This document shows, piece by piece, positions 27,902-35,716 of a stretch of DNA of 38,507 bases (position 1 is the stretch's first letter; each line of letters starts with the position of its first letter). The translations under genes were made by a program, and so were the position numbers. The DNA is from Arenimonas sp. (GTDB lineage Bacteria; Pseudomonadota; Gammaproteobacteria; Xanthomonadales; Xanthomonadaceae): the NCBI GenBank assembly GCA_026398695.1, contig JAPLSJ010000094.1, forward strand, positions 1-38,507. Reading direction: 5' to 3'. The notes under the pieces were generated by a model. It worked only from the letters and a program-made list of their open reading frames with translations. It was not told where the DNA came from and searched no databases.

Positions 27902-28714
27902 TCAGCGCTGGCAACCCGGGCACCAGGCCGTGGCCCGGTTGCCCATGCGGCCGTCGCGGATGGTGCGGCCGCAGGCCCGGCAGGCCTCGCCTTCACGGCC
28001 ATACACGAACAGCTCCTGCTCGAAGTAGCCCGGTGCCCCGTCGGGGCTCAGGAAGTCGCGCAGGGTGGTGCCGCCCCGGGTGATGGCGTGGGCCAGGATG
28101 GTCTTCACCGCCGCCACCAGCCGGCCGTAACGCTCGCGGCTGACCGAGCCGGCGGCGCGCGCGGGCGCGATGCCGGCGCGGAACAGGCTTTCGGCCGCGT
28201 AGATGTTGCCCACGCCCACCACCACCGCCTGGTCCATCAGGAAGGCCTTGATGGGCGCCTTGCGGCCGCGGCTGCGCTGGTAGAGGTATTCGGCGTCGAA
28301 GTCTTCCGACAGCGGCTCGGGGCCCAGGTGCTGCAGCAGGTCGTGGGTTTCGCCGGCCGGCTGCCAGAGCAGGCAGCCGAAGCGGCGCGGGTCGGTGAAG
28401 CGCAGCACGCGGCCCGAATCGAGCGCGATGTCCACGTGGTCGTGGGTTTCCACCGGCGTGGCGGCCGGCAGCACGCGCAGCATGCCCGACATGCCCAGGT
28501 GCAGCAGCGCGCTGCCCGGCGCCGTGTCGAGCAGCAGGTACTTCGCGCGCCGGCGCACGCCCAGCACGCGTTGGCCGGGCAGCTGCGCCGCCACCTCGGG
28601 CGGGATCGGCCAGCGCAGGTCGGGCCGGCGCAGCACCACGCCGGTGACCACGCGACCCTCGACGTGGGGCGCCAGGCCGCGCCGGGTGGTTTCTACTTCG
28701 GGCAATTCGGGCAT
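27902..28714 (-). CDS. mutM: Formamidopyrimidine-DNA glycosylase (Fpg/MutM)
   Basis: A 270-residue base-excision repair enzyme that removes 8-oxoguanine and formamidopyrimidines. The N-terminus MPELPEVETTRRGL gives the catalytic Pro2 and Glu3; the conserved lysine lies in RRRAKYLLL (about 57); HLGMSG, DPRRFG and NIYAAESLFRAGI are core motifs, and the C-terminal zinc finger is C-x2-C-x16-C-x2-C (CRACGRTI ... AWCPGC). All expected residues are present at family length. It is transcribed leftward, 71 bases from the divergent mechanosensitive channel gene and 84 bases before the ECF gene start. Confidence 0.97.
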   Translation of the reverse strand: MPELPEVETTRRGLAPHVEGRVVTGVVLRRPDLRWPIPPEVAAQLPGQRVLGVRRRAKYLLLDTAPGSALLHLGMSGMLRVLPAATPVETHDHVDIALDSGRVLRFTDPRRFGCLLWQPAGETHDLLQHLGPEPLSEDFDAEYLYQRSRGRKAPIKAFLMDQAVVVGVGNIYAAESLFRAGIAPARAAGSVSRERYGRLVAAVKTILAHAITRGGTTLRDFLSPDGAPGYFEQELFVYGREGEACRACGRTIRDGRMGNRATAWCPGCQR

Positions 28715-28773
28715 GGCCGCATTGTCCCAGAGCCGCGCGGCGCCCGCGAATTGCCGCCCGTGCCCGTCGGGGC

Positions 28774-28779
28774 TAGCCT
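28774..28779 (+). promoter_or_regulatory. -10-like TAGCCT before the mechanosensitive channel gene
   Basis: TAGCCT ends six bases before the ATG at 28786, the same geometry as TAGAAT before ubiJ. A weak -35 (TTGCCG, 28751-28756) lies 17 bases upstream. Start at or next to the ATG would give a leaderless mRNA. Confidence 0.4.
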
Positions 28780-28785
28780 TGGCCG

Positions 28786-31700
28786 ATGCGCATGACCACC
28801 CGTTCCGTTCTGTCCGCCCGCTGGGCCGTGGCGCTTTGCGCCTTGACGCTGTGCCTGGCGCCGGGATTCGCCGCGGCCTCGCTGCCCATGGGGCTGGGAG
28901 GAAGCAAGGCCACCAGCGACGCCGGCGCGCAGGAGAAGGCGCTGGCGGAAGTGCGCGATGCCACCGCCACCGCCGAGGCGGAAGCCAAGCGGCTCGAGGA
29001 GCGGCGCCAGGCGCTGCGCGCGGAAGCCGCCAACGCGCCCGCCCGCCGCGCGGCGCTGGAGGCCGAACTGGGCATCGACGCCCGCAGGTCGCTGGCCGAG
29101 TGGCGTGCGCGCCTGCCCCGCACCACCAACGTGGAAACGCTGGAGGCGGCGCTCGAACAGGAGCGCGTGGCGGTGAGCCAGCTGCGTGAGCGCATCGAGG
29201 CGGTCACCGCCGACATGTCCCGGTCGCTGGCGCAGCCGGCCGGCCCCGAAGCGTCGGTGGCCGAACTGCAGCGCCGCATCGACGAACTCGCGGTGCCGAT
29301 CGTGGCCGTGGCCGGCGAGGCCACTGAATTCACCGAAGCGCGCAGCCTGCGCAATGCCGCGGAGCGTCGCCAGCTGATGGCCGAGCTGGCGCTGCGCCAG
29401 GACCAGCAGGACCTGGGCGGCCTGCGCCAGCGCCTGCTGGAGCTGGAGCTGCGCGCCCTGCGCCATGAGCTGGACCTGCGCACGCCGCGGCTGACGCTGA
29501 TGCAGCAGCGCATCGCCGCCCTGGGTCGCGAGGAGCTTGAAAAGCTGGCCGCCGGCGTTGCCGAGCGCGCCAAGGCCTACACCGGCAAGGAGCCGGTACT
29601 GGCCGCCGCCGCGGCGGAAAACGTCCGCCTGGCCGAAGAGCTGGTGCAGACCAACGAACGGCTCGCCAGCCGTCGCCGGTTCCTGGCCCTCCAGGACGAG
29701 GCCCTGGCGCGCGACCTCGCCGGCCTGCGCGACAGCGTGTCGCGCGTGGAGCTGGGCGGCCGCAGCGAAGAAGTCGGCAACTGGCTGTGGGCCGAGCTGC
29801 GCCGGCTCGAACCCGCCGCCGTGCTGCAGGACGAACTGGCCGAAGTCGAACAGACCCTGGGCGAACTGCGCCTTCGCATGATCGGCGTGAACGAGCTCCA
29901 GCGCGAGCTGTCCGACCCCGTCCAGGCGGCGCAGCGCCTGCGCGCGAAGGCGCCGGGCGTGGACGACGACGGCGCGGCCGTGGAGTCCGCGCCGGCCGAT
30001 CCGCTCGAAGACCTGATGCGCGAACGCCTCGACCTCACCGACCGGCTCGAGCCGCTGATGTGGCGCCGGATCACCGCGCTGGAACAGAGCGAGCGCAGCG
30101 TCAAGGCACGGCTGGACGCCAACCGCGAGCTGCGCCAGACGCTCGACCGGCACCTGCTGTGGATCCGCAGCCACCCACCGGTGGACGTGGCGTGGCTGGC
30201 CGTGCTGCCCGAGGGCCTCTACGACCTGGTGAAGCCCTCGCGGCTGGCCACCACCGCCGAACTGCTGCGGCGCTCGTTCGCCGAATCGCCGTGGCGCTAT
30301 CTCGCCAGCGCCGCGCTGGTGCTGTTGCTGCTGTTGCTGCAGCAGCGCGCGCGCGGCCGCATCGACGCGCTCGCCAACGTGGTGCGCGAAGTGCGCATGC
30401 GCCCGACCCTGCAGTCGCTGGGCTGGACCCTGGTGGCGTCGCTGCCCTGGGCCGTGGCGCTGATGCTGGCGGGCCTGCTGCTGCAGGACCTGGGCACGCC
30501 CGGCAAGTACAGCGATTCCCTGGGCGTGGCGCTGACCGGAATGGCGCTGCCGCTGTTCACCCTGGCGTTCCTGCGCTGGCTGGTTCGCGAACGCGGGCTG
30601 GCGCACGCGCATTTCCGCTGGAGCCGTCCGCGCCGGGAGGTGCTGGCGCGGTGGGCGCCGCGCCTGATGGCGGGGCTGCTGCCGATGTACTTCATCGTTT
30701 TGCTGGCCTTCGTCCGCAACCAGGAGCTGGCCATCACCGTGCAGGCGCGGCTGGCGATGCTGGCCGCCTCCGTGCTGTCGGCCTGGGCGCTGTGGCGCCT
30801 GCTGGCGCCCGGAAAGGTGATGCACGAACGGGCCGTGGACATCGAACCCTCGAGGCGCCGTCGCCTGCTGCGCGTGGGCCTGCCGTTCACCCTGCTGGTG
30901 CTGGTGGTGATGGCCATGGACGGCTACGTGTATTCGTCCGGCATCGTCTTCGGGGCGATGTTCGCCAGCGTGGGCATGGTGATGGCGGTGGCGGTGCTGC
31001 ACGGGCTGCTGTCGCGCTGGTTCGTGCTGGGCGAACGGCGCCTGGCGCTGCGCCGGCTCGAACTGCGGCGCGAGGCACAGGCGCAGGCGCTGGCTGACGG
31101 CGGCGGGGAATCGGGCGATGGCGGCGAAGCCATCGTCGCCGAGCCGGAGGAGGACGTCACCCTGGAGAAGGTCAACTCCCAGGCCCGCAGCCTGCTGCGC
31201 GCGGTCAAGCTCACGCTGCTGGTGGTGGGCCTGGCGTGGGTGTGGTCGGGCGTGCTGCCGGCGTTCGCCCGCTTCGACGAGTTCGCCCTCTGGTCCATCA
31301 CCGAAGCCGGCGCCGACGGTGCCGACGTGCTGGTGCCGGTGACGCTGATGGCCGTGCTGCTGGGCTTGCTGGTGCTGGCGCTCACCGTGGTGGCGGCGCG
31401 CAACCTGCCGGGCCTGATCGAGATCGGCCTGCTGTCGAAGGTGAACATGGACGCCGCCTCGCGCTACGCCGTCACCAGCGTGTCGCGCTACGCGATCGTG
31501 CTGGTGGGCGTGATCGTTGGCCTGGGGCTGCTGGGCATGCGCTGGGGCCAGCTGCAGTGGATAGCGGCGGCCCTGACGGTGGGCCTGGGCTTCGGCCTGC
31601 AGGAGATCTTCGCCAACTTCGTCTCGGGCCTGATCCTGCTGTTCGAACGGCCGTTCCGCGTGGGCGACGTGATCACCGTCAACAACCTCGACGGCACCGT

Positions 31701-32148
31701 GACGCGCATCCGCACCCGCGCCACCACGCTGCTGGATTTCGACAACAAGGAAATCGTGGTCCCCAACAAGACCTTCATCACCGGGCAGCTGGTGAACTGG
31801 ACCCTGAGCGACGAGGCCACGCGCATCACCATCAAGGTGGGCGTGGACTACGGCACCGACCCTGGCCTGGTGCATCGCCTGCTGCAGCAGGCCGCCGCCG
31901 AGAACCCGCGCGTGCTGTCCGACCGGCCACCCACCAGCTGGCTGCTCAACTTCGGCGCCAGCACGCTCGACTTCGAGCTGCGCCTGTTCGTGGGCACCAT
32001 CGGCGACCGCCTGGCGGTGCGCGACGAAATCAACACGCGCCTGATCGAACTGTTCGAAGAGAACGGCATCTCCTTCGCGTACCCGCAGCTGGACGTGCAC
32101 GTGCGCGAACTGCCCGAGCGTCCCTCCGCGGGGTTGGCTGAACGCTGA
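28786..32148 (+). CDS. Large mechanosensitive ion channel (MscK/KefA-MscM type)
   Basis: A 1120-residue inner-membrane channel. Signal peptide about 1-30 (WAVALCALTLCLAPGFAAA), then an about 460-residue periplasmic region of Glu/Arg/Ala-rich coiled coil, then roughly ten membrane helices from about 505 (YLASAALVLLLLLLQQ) to 900. The MscS core starts near 900: YAVTSVSRYAIVLVGVIVGLGLLGM, pore helix LTVGLGFGLQEIFANFVSGLILLFERPFRVGD (about 925-965), then the beta domain NNLDGTVTRIRTRATTLLDFDNKEIVVPNKTFITG and the C-terminal alpha/beta vestibule. It opens under membrane tension to release solutes on hypo-osmotic shock. The size and layout match MscK/MscM rather than small MscS. A second ATG two codons downstream is a possible start. 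Confidence 0.92.
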   Translation: MRMTTRSVLSARWAVALCALTLCLAPGFAAASLPMGLGGSKATSDAGAQEKALAEVRDATATAEAEAKRLEERRQALRAEAANAPARRAALEAELGIDARRSLAEWRARLPRTTNVETLEAALEQERVAVSQLRERIEAVTADMSRSLAQPAGPEASVAELQRRIDELAVPIVAVAGEATEFTEARSLRNAAERRQLMAELALRQDQQDLGGLRQRLLELELRALRHELDLRTPRLTLMQQRIAALGREELEKLAAGVAERAKAYTGKEPVLAAAAAENVRLAEELVQTNERLASRRRFLALQDEALARDLAGLRDSVSRVELGGRSEEVGNWLWAELRRLEPAAVLQDELAEVEQTLGELRLRMIGVNELQRELSDPVQAAQRLRAKAPGVDDDGAAVESAPADPLEDLMRERLDLTDRLEPLMWRRITALEQSERSVKARLDANRELRQTLDRHLLWIRSHPPVDVAWLAVLPEGLYDLVKPSRLATTAELLRRSFAESPWRYLASAALVLLLLLLQQRARGRIDALANVVREVRMRPTLQSLGWTLVASLPWAVALMLAGLLLQDLGTPGKYSDSLGVALTGMALPLFTLAFLRWLVRERGLAHAHFRWSRPRREVLARWAPRLMAGLLPMYFIVLLAFVRNQELAITVQARLAMLAASVLSAWALWRLLAPGKVMHERAVDIEPSRRRRLLRVGLPFTLLVLVVMAMDGYVYSSGIVFGAMFASVGMVMAVAVLHGLLSRWFVLGERRLALRRLELRREAQAQALADGGGESGDGGEAIVAEPEEDVTLEKVNSQARSLLRAVKLTLLVVGLAWVWSGVLPAFARFDEFALWSITEAGADGADVLVPVTLMAVLLGLLVLALTVVAARNLPGLIEIGLLSKVNMDAASRYAVTSVSRYAIVLVGVIVGLGLLGMRWGQLQWIAAALTVGLGFGLQEIFANFVSGLILLFERPFRVGDVITVNNLDGTVTRIRTRATTLLDFDNKEIVVPNKTFITGQLVNWTLSDEATRITIKVGVDYGTDPGLVHRLLQQAAAENPRVLSDRPPTSWLLNFGASTLDFELRLFVGTIGDRLAVRDEINTRLIELFEENGISFAYPQLDVHVRELPERPSAGLAER

Positions 32149-32164
32149 TGACATGGATCGCGAT

Positions 32165-32183
32165 GGCGGGCCTTGCGCCCGCC
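32165..32183 (+). terminator. Hairpin after the mechanosensitive channel gene
   Basis: GGCGGGC (32165-32171) / GCCCGCC (32177-32183) with CTTGC loop, 16 bases past the stop. It has no T tract, so termination strength is uncertain. The remaining 104 bases up to the desaturase gene show no clear promoter apart from an isolated CATACG. Confidence 0.5.
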
Positions 32184-32287
32184 ACGCGTGGCCACCATAC
32201 GTAGTCGCAGGGTGACGGGTCCCGCAGGCGCGGGCATCATCGGCACCTGCCACTGGGCCACGCGCCTGATTCCCGGAGTTCTTCCCG

Positions 32288-33472
32288 ATGTCACTTGAAT
32301 TGTTCGACTGGTTGGCGCGCGGCTTCACGCAGGCGGCCTACTGGCAGATGGCGGTCTTCTTCCTGGTCGTCACCCAGCTCACCATGATGAGCACCACGCT
32401 GTACCTGCACCGCAGCGCGGCGCACCGCGGCGTGGATTTCCACCCCGTGGTGGCGCACTGGTTCCGTTTCTGGTCCTGGCTCACCACCGCCATGGTCACC
32501 AAGGAGTGGACGGCGGTGCACCGCAAGCACCACGCCAAGTGCGAAACCGCCGAGGACCCGCACAGCCCGCGTTTCCAGGGCATCCACAAGGTGCTGTGGC
32601 GCGGCGTGGAGCTCTACCAGAGCGCGCGCCTGGACAAGGCCATGCTGGAGAAGTACGGCAAGGGCTCTCCCGACGACTTCATCGAGCGCGCCGTTTACAG
32701 CCGCGTGCCGTTCATGGGCCCGGTGCTGATGCTGGCCATCGACGTGGCGCTGTTCGGCATCCCGGGCGTGGCGATCTGGGCGCTGCAGATGGCGTGGATC
32801 CCGTTCTGGGCCGCCGGCGTCATCAACGGCCTGGGCCACTGGTGGGGCTACCGCAACTTCGACACCGCCGACACCGCCACCAACCTCACGCCCTGGGGCG
32901 TGTGGATCGGCGGCGAAGAGCTGCACAACAACCACCACGCCTTCCCGAGCTCGGCGAAGTTCGCGCTGCGCAAGTATGAGTTCGACATCGGCTGGGCCGT
33001 GATCAGCGGCCTGCGCGCGCTGGGCCTGGCCAAGGTGCTGCGCGTGGCGCCCGAGCTCGACGTGCGCCCGAACATCCAGGTGCCCGACGCCGACACGATG
33101 CGCGCGGTGATGGCGCACCGCTGGCAGGTGGCCACCGACTATTTCCAGATCGTGCTCAAGCCGCACCTCAAGGCCGAAGCCGCCGACCTGCCGCGACGCC
33201 TGCGCCGCGCCTTCCGCAGCGAGGGCAAGTGGCTGGACGAGGCGCATCGCGCCCGCTTCAGCGCCTGGATCGCCGAGCGCCCCAACACCGCGCGCCTGAT
33301 GGAGTTCCGCGCGCGCCTGCTGGCGATCTACGAGATCAAGAGCGCCGCCGCCGAAGCCAAGATGGAGGCCCTGCGGGTCTGGTGCGCCGAGGCCGAAGCC
33401 TCGGGCGTGCGCCAGCTCGAAGAGTTCTCGGTGCGCCTGAAGGGCTATTCGATGGCGCCGGCGCGCGCCTGA
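32288..33472 (+). CDS. Membrane acyl-CoA / fatty acid desaturase (delta-9 type)
   Basis: A 394-residue di-iron desaturase. The three histidine boxes are His41-x4-His46 (YLHRSAAHRGVD), His78-x2-His81-His82 (VHRKHHAKCE) and His213-x2-His216-His217 (LHNNHHAFPSS). Membrane helices lie at about 15-38 and about 138-175, in the normal order. After the third box come about 170 residues of soluble, helical sequence longer than in minimal desaturases, as in the stearoyl-CoA desaturase-like proteins of Pseudomonas and Xanthomonas relatives. It introduces a cis double bond into acyl chains and so adjusts membrane fluidity, needing electrons from a ferredoxin or cytochrome partner not encoded next door. 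CCCGGAG lies eight bases before the ATG. Confidence 0.92.
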   Translation: MSLELFDWLARGFTQAAYWQMAVFFLVVTQLTMMSTTLYLHRSAAHRGVDFHPVVAHWFRFWSWLTTAMVTKEWTAVHRKHHAKCETAEDPHSPRFQGIHKVLWRGVELYQSARLDKAMLEKYGKGSPDDFIERAVYSRVPFMGPVLMLAIDVALFGIPGVAIWALQMAWIPFWAAGVINGLGHWWGYRNFDTADTATNLTPWGVWIGGEELHNNHHAFPSSAKFALRKYEFDIGWAVISGLRALGLAKVLRVAPELDVRPNIQVPDADTMRAVMAHRWQVATDYFQIVLKPHLKAEAADLPRRLRRAFRSEGKWLDEAHRARFSAWIAERPNTARLMEFRARLLAIYEIKSAAAEAKMEALRVWCAEAEASGVRQLEEFSVRLKGYSMAPARA

Positions 33473-33615
33473 GCCCGTCCCGCCCTGGCGGGGCCGGGGC
33501 TCCCCCGGGGCTGTACCAAAGTCCGGGGGTTGCCCGGGTTGCCTTGGCCCCGGAGCGGTGGTGAAGTGGGCCTGGGTCCAGGGGTGGTCCCGGGGCCAAT
33601 CCAGGGGGATTCACC

Positions 33616-33951
33616 ATGAAGCGTTGGTATGTGGGGTTGGTTTTGGCGCTCGCCTGTTCGTCGGCCTATGCCGCCAAATTCGTGATCAGCAACGAGTCGA
33701 ACTGGGACATCCACCGGCTCTACGTGTCGTCCAGCGACGCCAGCGAATGGGGCGAAGACCAGCTGGAGGACGACATCCTGCAGAGCGGCCAGACGCTCAC
33801 CCTGCATGGCGTGGCCTGCGACGACTACGACGTGAAGATGGTGGACGAGGACGGCGACGTCTGCGAACTGCGCAATGTGAACATGTGCGGCGGCGAGGAG
33901 TGGACCATCACCAACGAGACGCTGCTCAACTGCATCTCCGCCGGCAGCTAG
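33616..33951 (+). CDS. Small acidic secreted protein
   Basis: A 111-residue exported protein with signal peptide MKRWYVGLVLALACSSAYA (cleavage after AYA, about 19). The mature part begins with KFVISNESNWDIHRLYVSSSDASEWGEDQLEDDIL, then LTLHGVACDDYDVKMVDEDGDVCELRNVNMCGGEEW. It has four cysteines and a very acidic loop (VDEDGDVCE) that resembles a calcium-binding DxDxDG turn. 'N.S...I..LYvS' followed by 'WGeD.L' and 'C.yDvk.VDeDGd' recurs in small exported proteins of many proteobacteria, whose function is unknown. CAGGGGGATTCACC precedes the ATG. The upstream 143 bases are GC-rich non-coding DNA with a CCCGCC-CT-GGCGGG hairpin (33479-33492 region) and no clear promoter. Confidence 0.8.
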   Translation: MKRWYVGLVLALACSSAYAAKFVISNESNWDIHRLYVSSSDASEWGEDQLEDDILQSGQTLTLHGVACDDYDVKMVDEDGDVCELRNVNMCGGEEWTITNETLLNCISAGS

Positions 33952-33964
33952 TCCCCGGGCAGCC

Positions 33965-33991
33965 CCCCGGCAGGGCTGGCCCCTGCCGGGG
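33965..33991 (+). terminator. Strong hairpin after the small secreted protein gene
   Basis: Eleven-pair perfect stem CCCCGGCAGGG (33965-33975) / CCCTGCCGGGG (33981-33991) with CTGGC loop, 13 bases past the stop. GC-rich tail without T run, so probably a factor-assisted terminator or 3'-end stabiliser. Confidence 0.65.
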
Positions 33992-34077
33992 CAGGGGCCG
34001 GGCCCGATGGGCGGGGCTTATTCTGCGAGAATATGCCCCCTCGGACGCAGCCGCGTCGGCCCCCAGATGTGCCTTCC

Positions 34078-35619
34078 ATGACCCAGACCCCCGAAACCGG
34101 CGCTTCCGAGGCCGACCTGCTGGCGCGCCTGCGCGCCGCCGCCGACCTGCTTGAAACCGTCGCCGCCGACAAGGCCCTGCTCGACACCCTGCCGGTGGAG
34201 GACGCCAAGCGCCTGAAGGCCGCGGTGCACCGCTTCCACAACCCCGACCCCATCCACCACCGCAAGCTGCGCCGCGAGCGCAAGCGCGAACAGGTGAAGC
34301 AGAAGAACCAGCAGGACGATGCCGTGCTCAACGCCACCGGCATCCGCGAGCTGCGGCGCAAGCCGGTGTTCACCACGCCCAACTATTTCCCGCCGTCGCA
34401 GGCGCCGGTGGACCAGATCTCCGACGAGCCCGCGCGCGAATCGGTCGATCCGCAGCACTGCTACGTCTGCAAGGAAAAGTACCGCCGCATCCACCACTTC
34501 TACGACCAGATGTGCCCGGCCTGCGCGGACTTCAATTTCATCAAGCGCACCGAGACCGCCGACCTCACCGGGCGCGTGGCCCTGCTCACCGGCGGCCGCG
34601 TCAAGATCGGCTACCAGGCCGGCCTGAAGCTGCTGCGCGCCGGCGCGTCGCTGATCGTCACCACGCGCTTCCCTCGCGATTCGGCCGCGCGCTATGCGGA
34701 GGAGCCGGACTTCGGCGAGTGGGGCCATCGCCTGGAAGTGTTCGGACTGGACCTGCGCCACACGCCCAGCGTGGAGGCCTTCTGCCAGCAGCTGGTGGCC
34801 ACGCGCGAGCGCCTGGACTTCATCGTCAACAACGCCTGCCAGACCGTGCGCCGCCCGCCGGAGTTCTACGCGCACATGATGGCCGGTGAAACCGCCGCCC
34901 ACGGCGACATGCCCGAACACGTGCGCAAGCTGCTGGGCAACTACGAAGGCGTGCGCGCCGGCGACATCCTGCCCGGTGGGCAGACGCTGGTGAGCGGCCT
35001 GGCCGCGCCGGGCATCACGCGCGCCGCCGAGCTGTCGCAGGTGCCGCTGCTGGCCGAGGAGCTGCTGGGCCAGAAGCACCTGTTCCCCGAGGGTCGCCTG
35101 GACCAGGACCTGCAGCAGGTGGACCTGCGCGGCCGCAACTCCTGGCGCCTGCTGCTGCACGAAGTGCCGGCCGTCGAACTGCTGGAAGTGCAGCTGGTGA
35201 ACGCCGTGGCGCCCTTCATCATCAACGCGCGCCTGAAGCCGCTGATGCTGCGCACGCCCGAGCGCGACAAGCACATCGTCAACGTCTCGGCGATGGAGGG
35301 GCAGTTCTACCGCAACTTCAAGACCACCCGCCACCCGCACACCAACATGGCCAAGGCCGCGCTGAACATGATGACGCGCACCTCGGCCGCCGATTACCAC
35401 GGTGACGGCATCCACATGAATGCGGTGGACACCGGCTGGATCACCGACGAAGACCCGGTGGAGATCGCCGCGCGCAAGACCAAGGAAGAGCGCTTCCACC
35501 CGCCGCTGGACATCGTCGACGGCGCGGCGCGCATCGTCGACCCGATCATCGACGGCTTCAACACCGGCCGGCACGTCTGGGGCCAGTTCCTCAAGGACTA
35601 CCGCCCCACCGATTGGTAA
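34078..35619 (+). CDS. Unusual SDR-family protein with N-terminal zinc-ribbon extension
   Basis: A 513-residue protein, twice the size of a classical short-chain dehydrogenase. Residues about 1-125 are charged and helical. A four-cysteine zinc-ribbon-like motif follows: C128-x2-C131-x14-C146-x2-C149 (CYVCKEKY ... MCPAC). From about 160 the Rossmann domain runs VALLTGGRVKIGYQAGLKLLRAGA with GGRVKIG in place of the usual TGxxxGxG; FIVNNACQTV replaces NNAG. In the active-site stretch (NVSAMEGQF, then HTNMAKAALNMMT), the Lys (426) is kept but the Tyr four residues earlier is Thr (422). An extra about 100-residue insert lies before the last helices. ATG at 34078 is preferred; ATG at 34033 abuts a GAGAAT -10-like element. 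Reaction unknown; it may be a divergent oxidoreductase or a binding protein. Confidence 0.78.
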   Translation: MTQTPETGASEADLLARLRAAADLLETVAADKALLDTLPVEDAKRLKAAVHRFHNPDPIHHRKLRRERKREQVKQKNQQDDAVLNATGIRELRRKPVFTTPNYFPPSQAPVDQISDEPARESVDPQHCYVCKEKYRRIHHFYDQMCPACADFNFIKRTETADLTGRVALLTGGRVKIGYQAGLKLLRAGASLIVTTRFPRDSAARYAEEPDFGEWGHRLEVFGLDLRHTPSVEAFCQQLVATRERLDFIVNNACQTVRRPPEFYAHMMAGETAAHGDMPEHVRKLLGNYEGVRAGDILPGGQTLVSGLAAPGITRAAELSQVPLLAEELLGQKHLFPEGRLDQDLQQVDLRGRNSWRLLLHEVPAVELLEVQLVNAVAPFIINARLKPLMLRTPERDKHIVNVSAMEGQFYRNFKTTRHPHTNMAKAALNMMTRTSAADYHGDGIHMNAVDTGWITDEDPVEIAARKTKEERFHPPLDIVDGAARIVDPIIDGFNTGRHVWGQFLKDYRPTDW

Positions 35620-35634
35620 ACCCGAAAAAAGTGC

Positions 35635-35693
35635 GGGAGGGACTTCAGTCCCGATGCTCTTCGGCGAAAGGCATCGGGACTGAAGTCCCTCCC
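35635..35693. repeat. REP-like palindrome (complete, paired arms)
   Basis: Arm 35635-35657 and arm 35671-35693 are perfect 23-base reverse complements around a 13-base loop (TCTTCGGCGAAAG). Each arm contains the mini-palindrome GGGACTTCAGTCCC. A single-arm copy of the same sequence lies at 18800-18822. It fills the gap between the convergent SDR and transporter genes and can fold into a long RNA stem that would help end both transcripts. The structure fits REP/BIME elements mobilised by RAYT transposases; no such transposase is in the window. Confidence 0.9.
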
Positions 35694-35716
35694 ACAGGGC
35701 GAGTGCGGGGGAGGGA

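Noticed and set aside
24890-28795. A 1301-codon open frame on the plus strand opposite the kinase, sigma factor and mutM genes
   Set aside because: It is His/Arg/Gln/Ala-rich, has no domain, and runs antisense across three well-supported genes. High GC content removes stop codons in this antisense frame.
28693-32328. A 1211-codon open frame on the minus strand opposite the mechanosensitive channel
   Set aside because: Low-complexity His/Gln/Arg composition typical of an antisense shadow; the plus-strand channel has clear signal peptide, helices and MscS motifs.
34033-34077. Upstream ATG for the SDR gene
   Set aside because: This ATG touches a GAGAAT -10-like box, so it would lie at or before the transcription start; the 15 added residues are Pro/Arg-rich and look non-coding.
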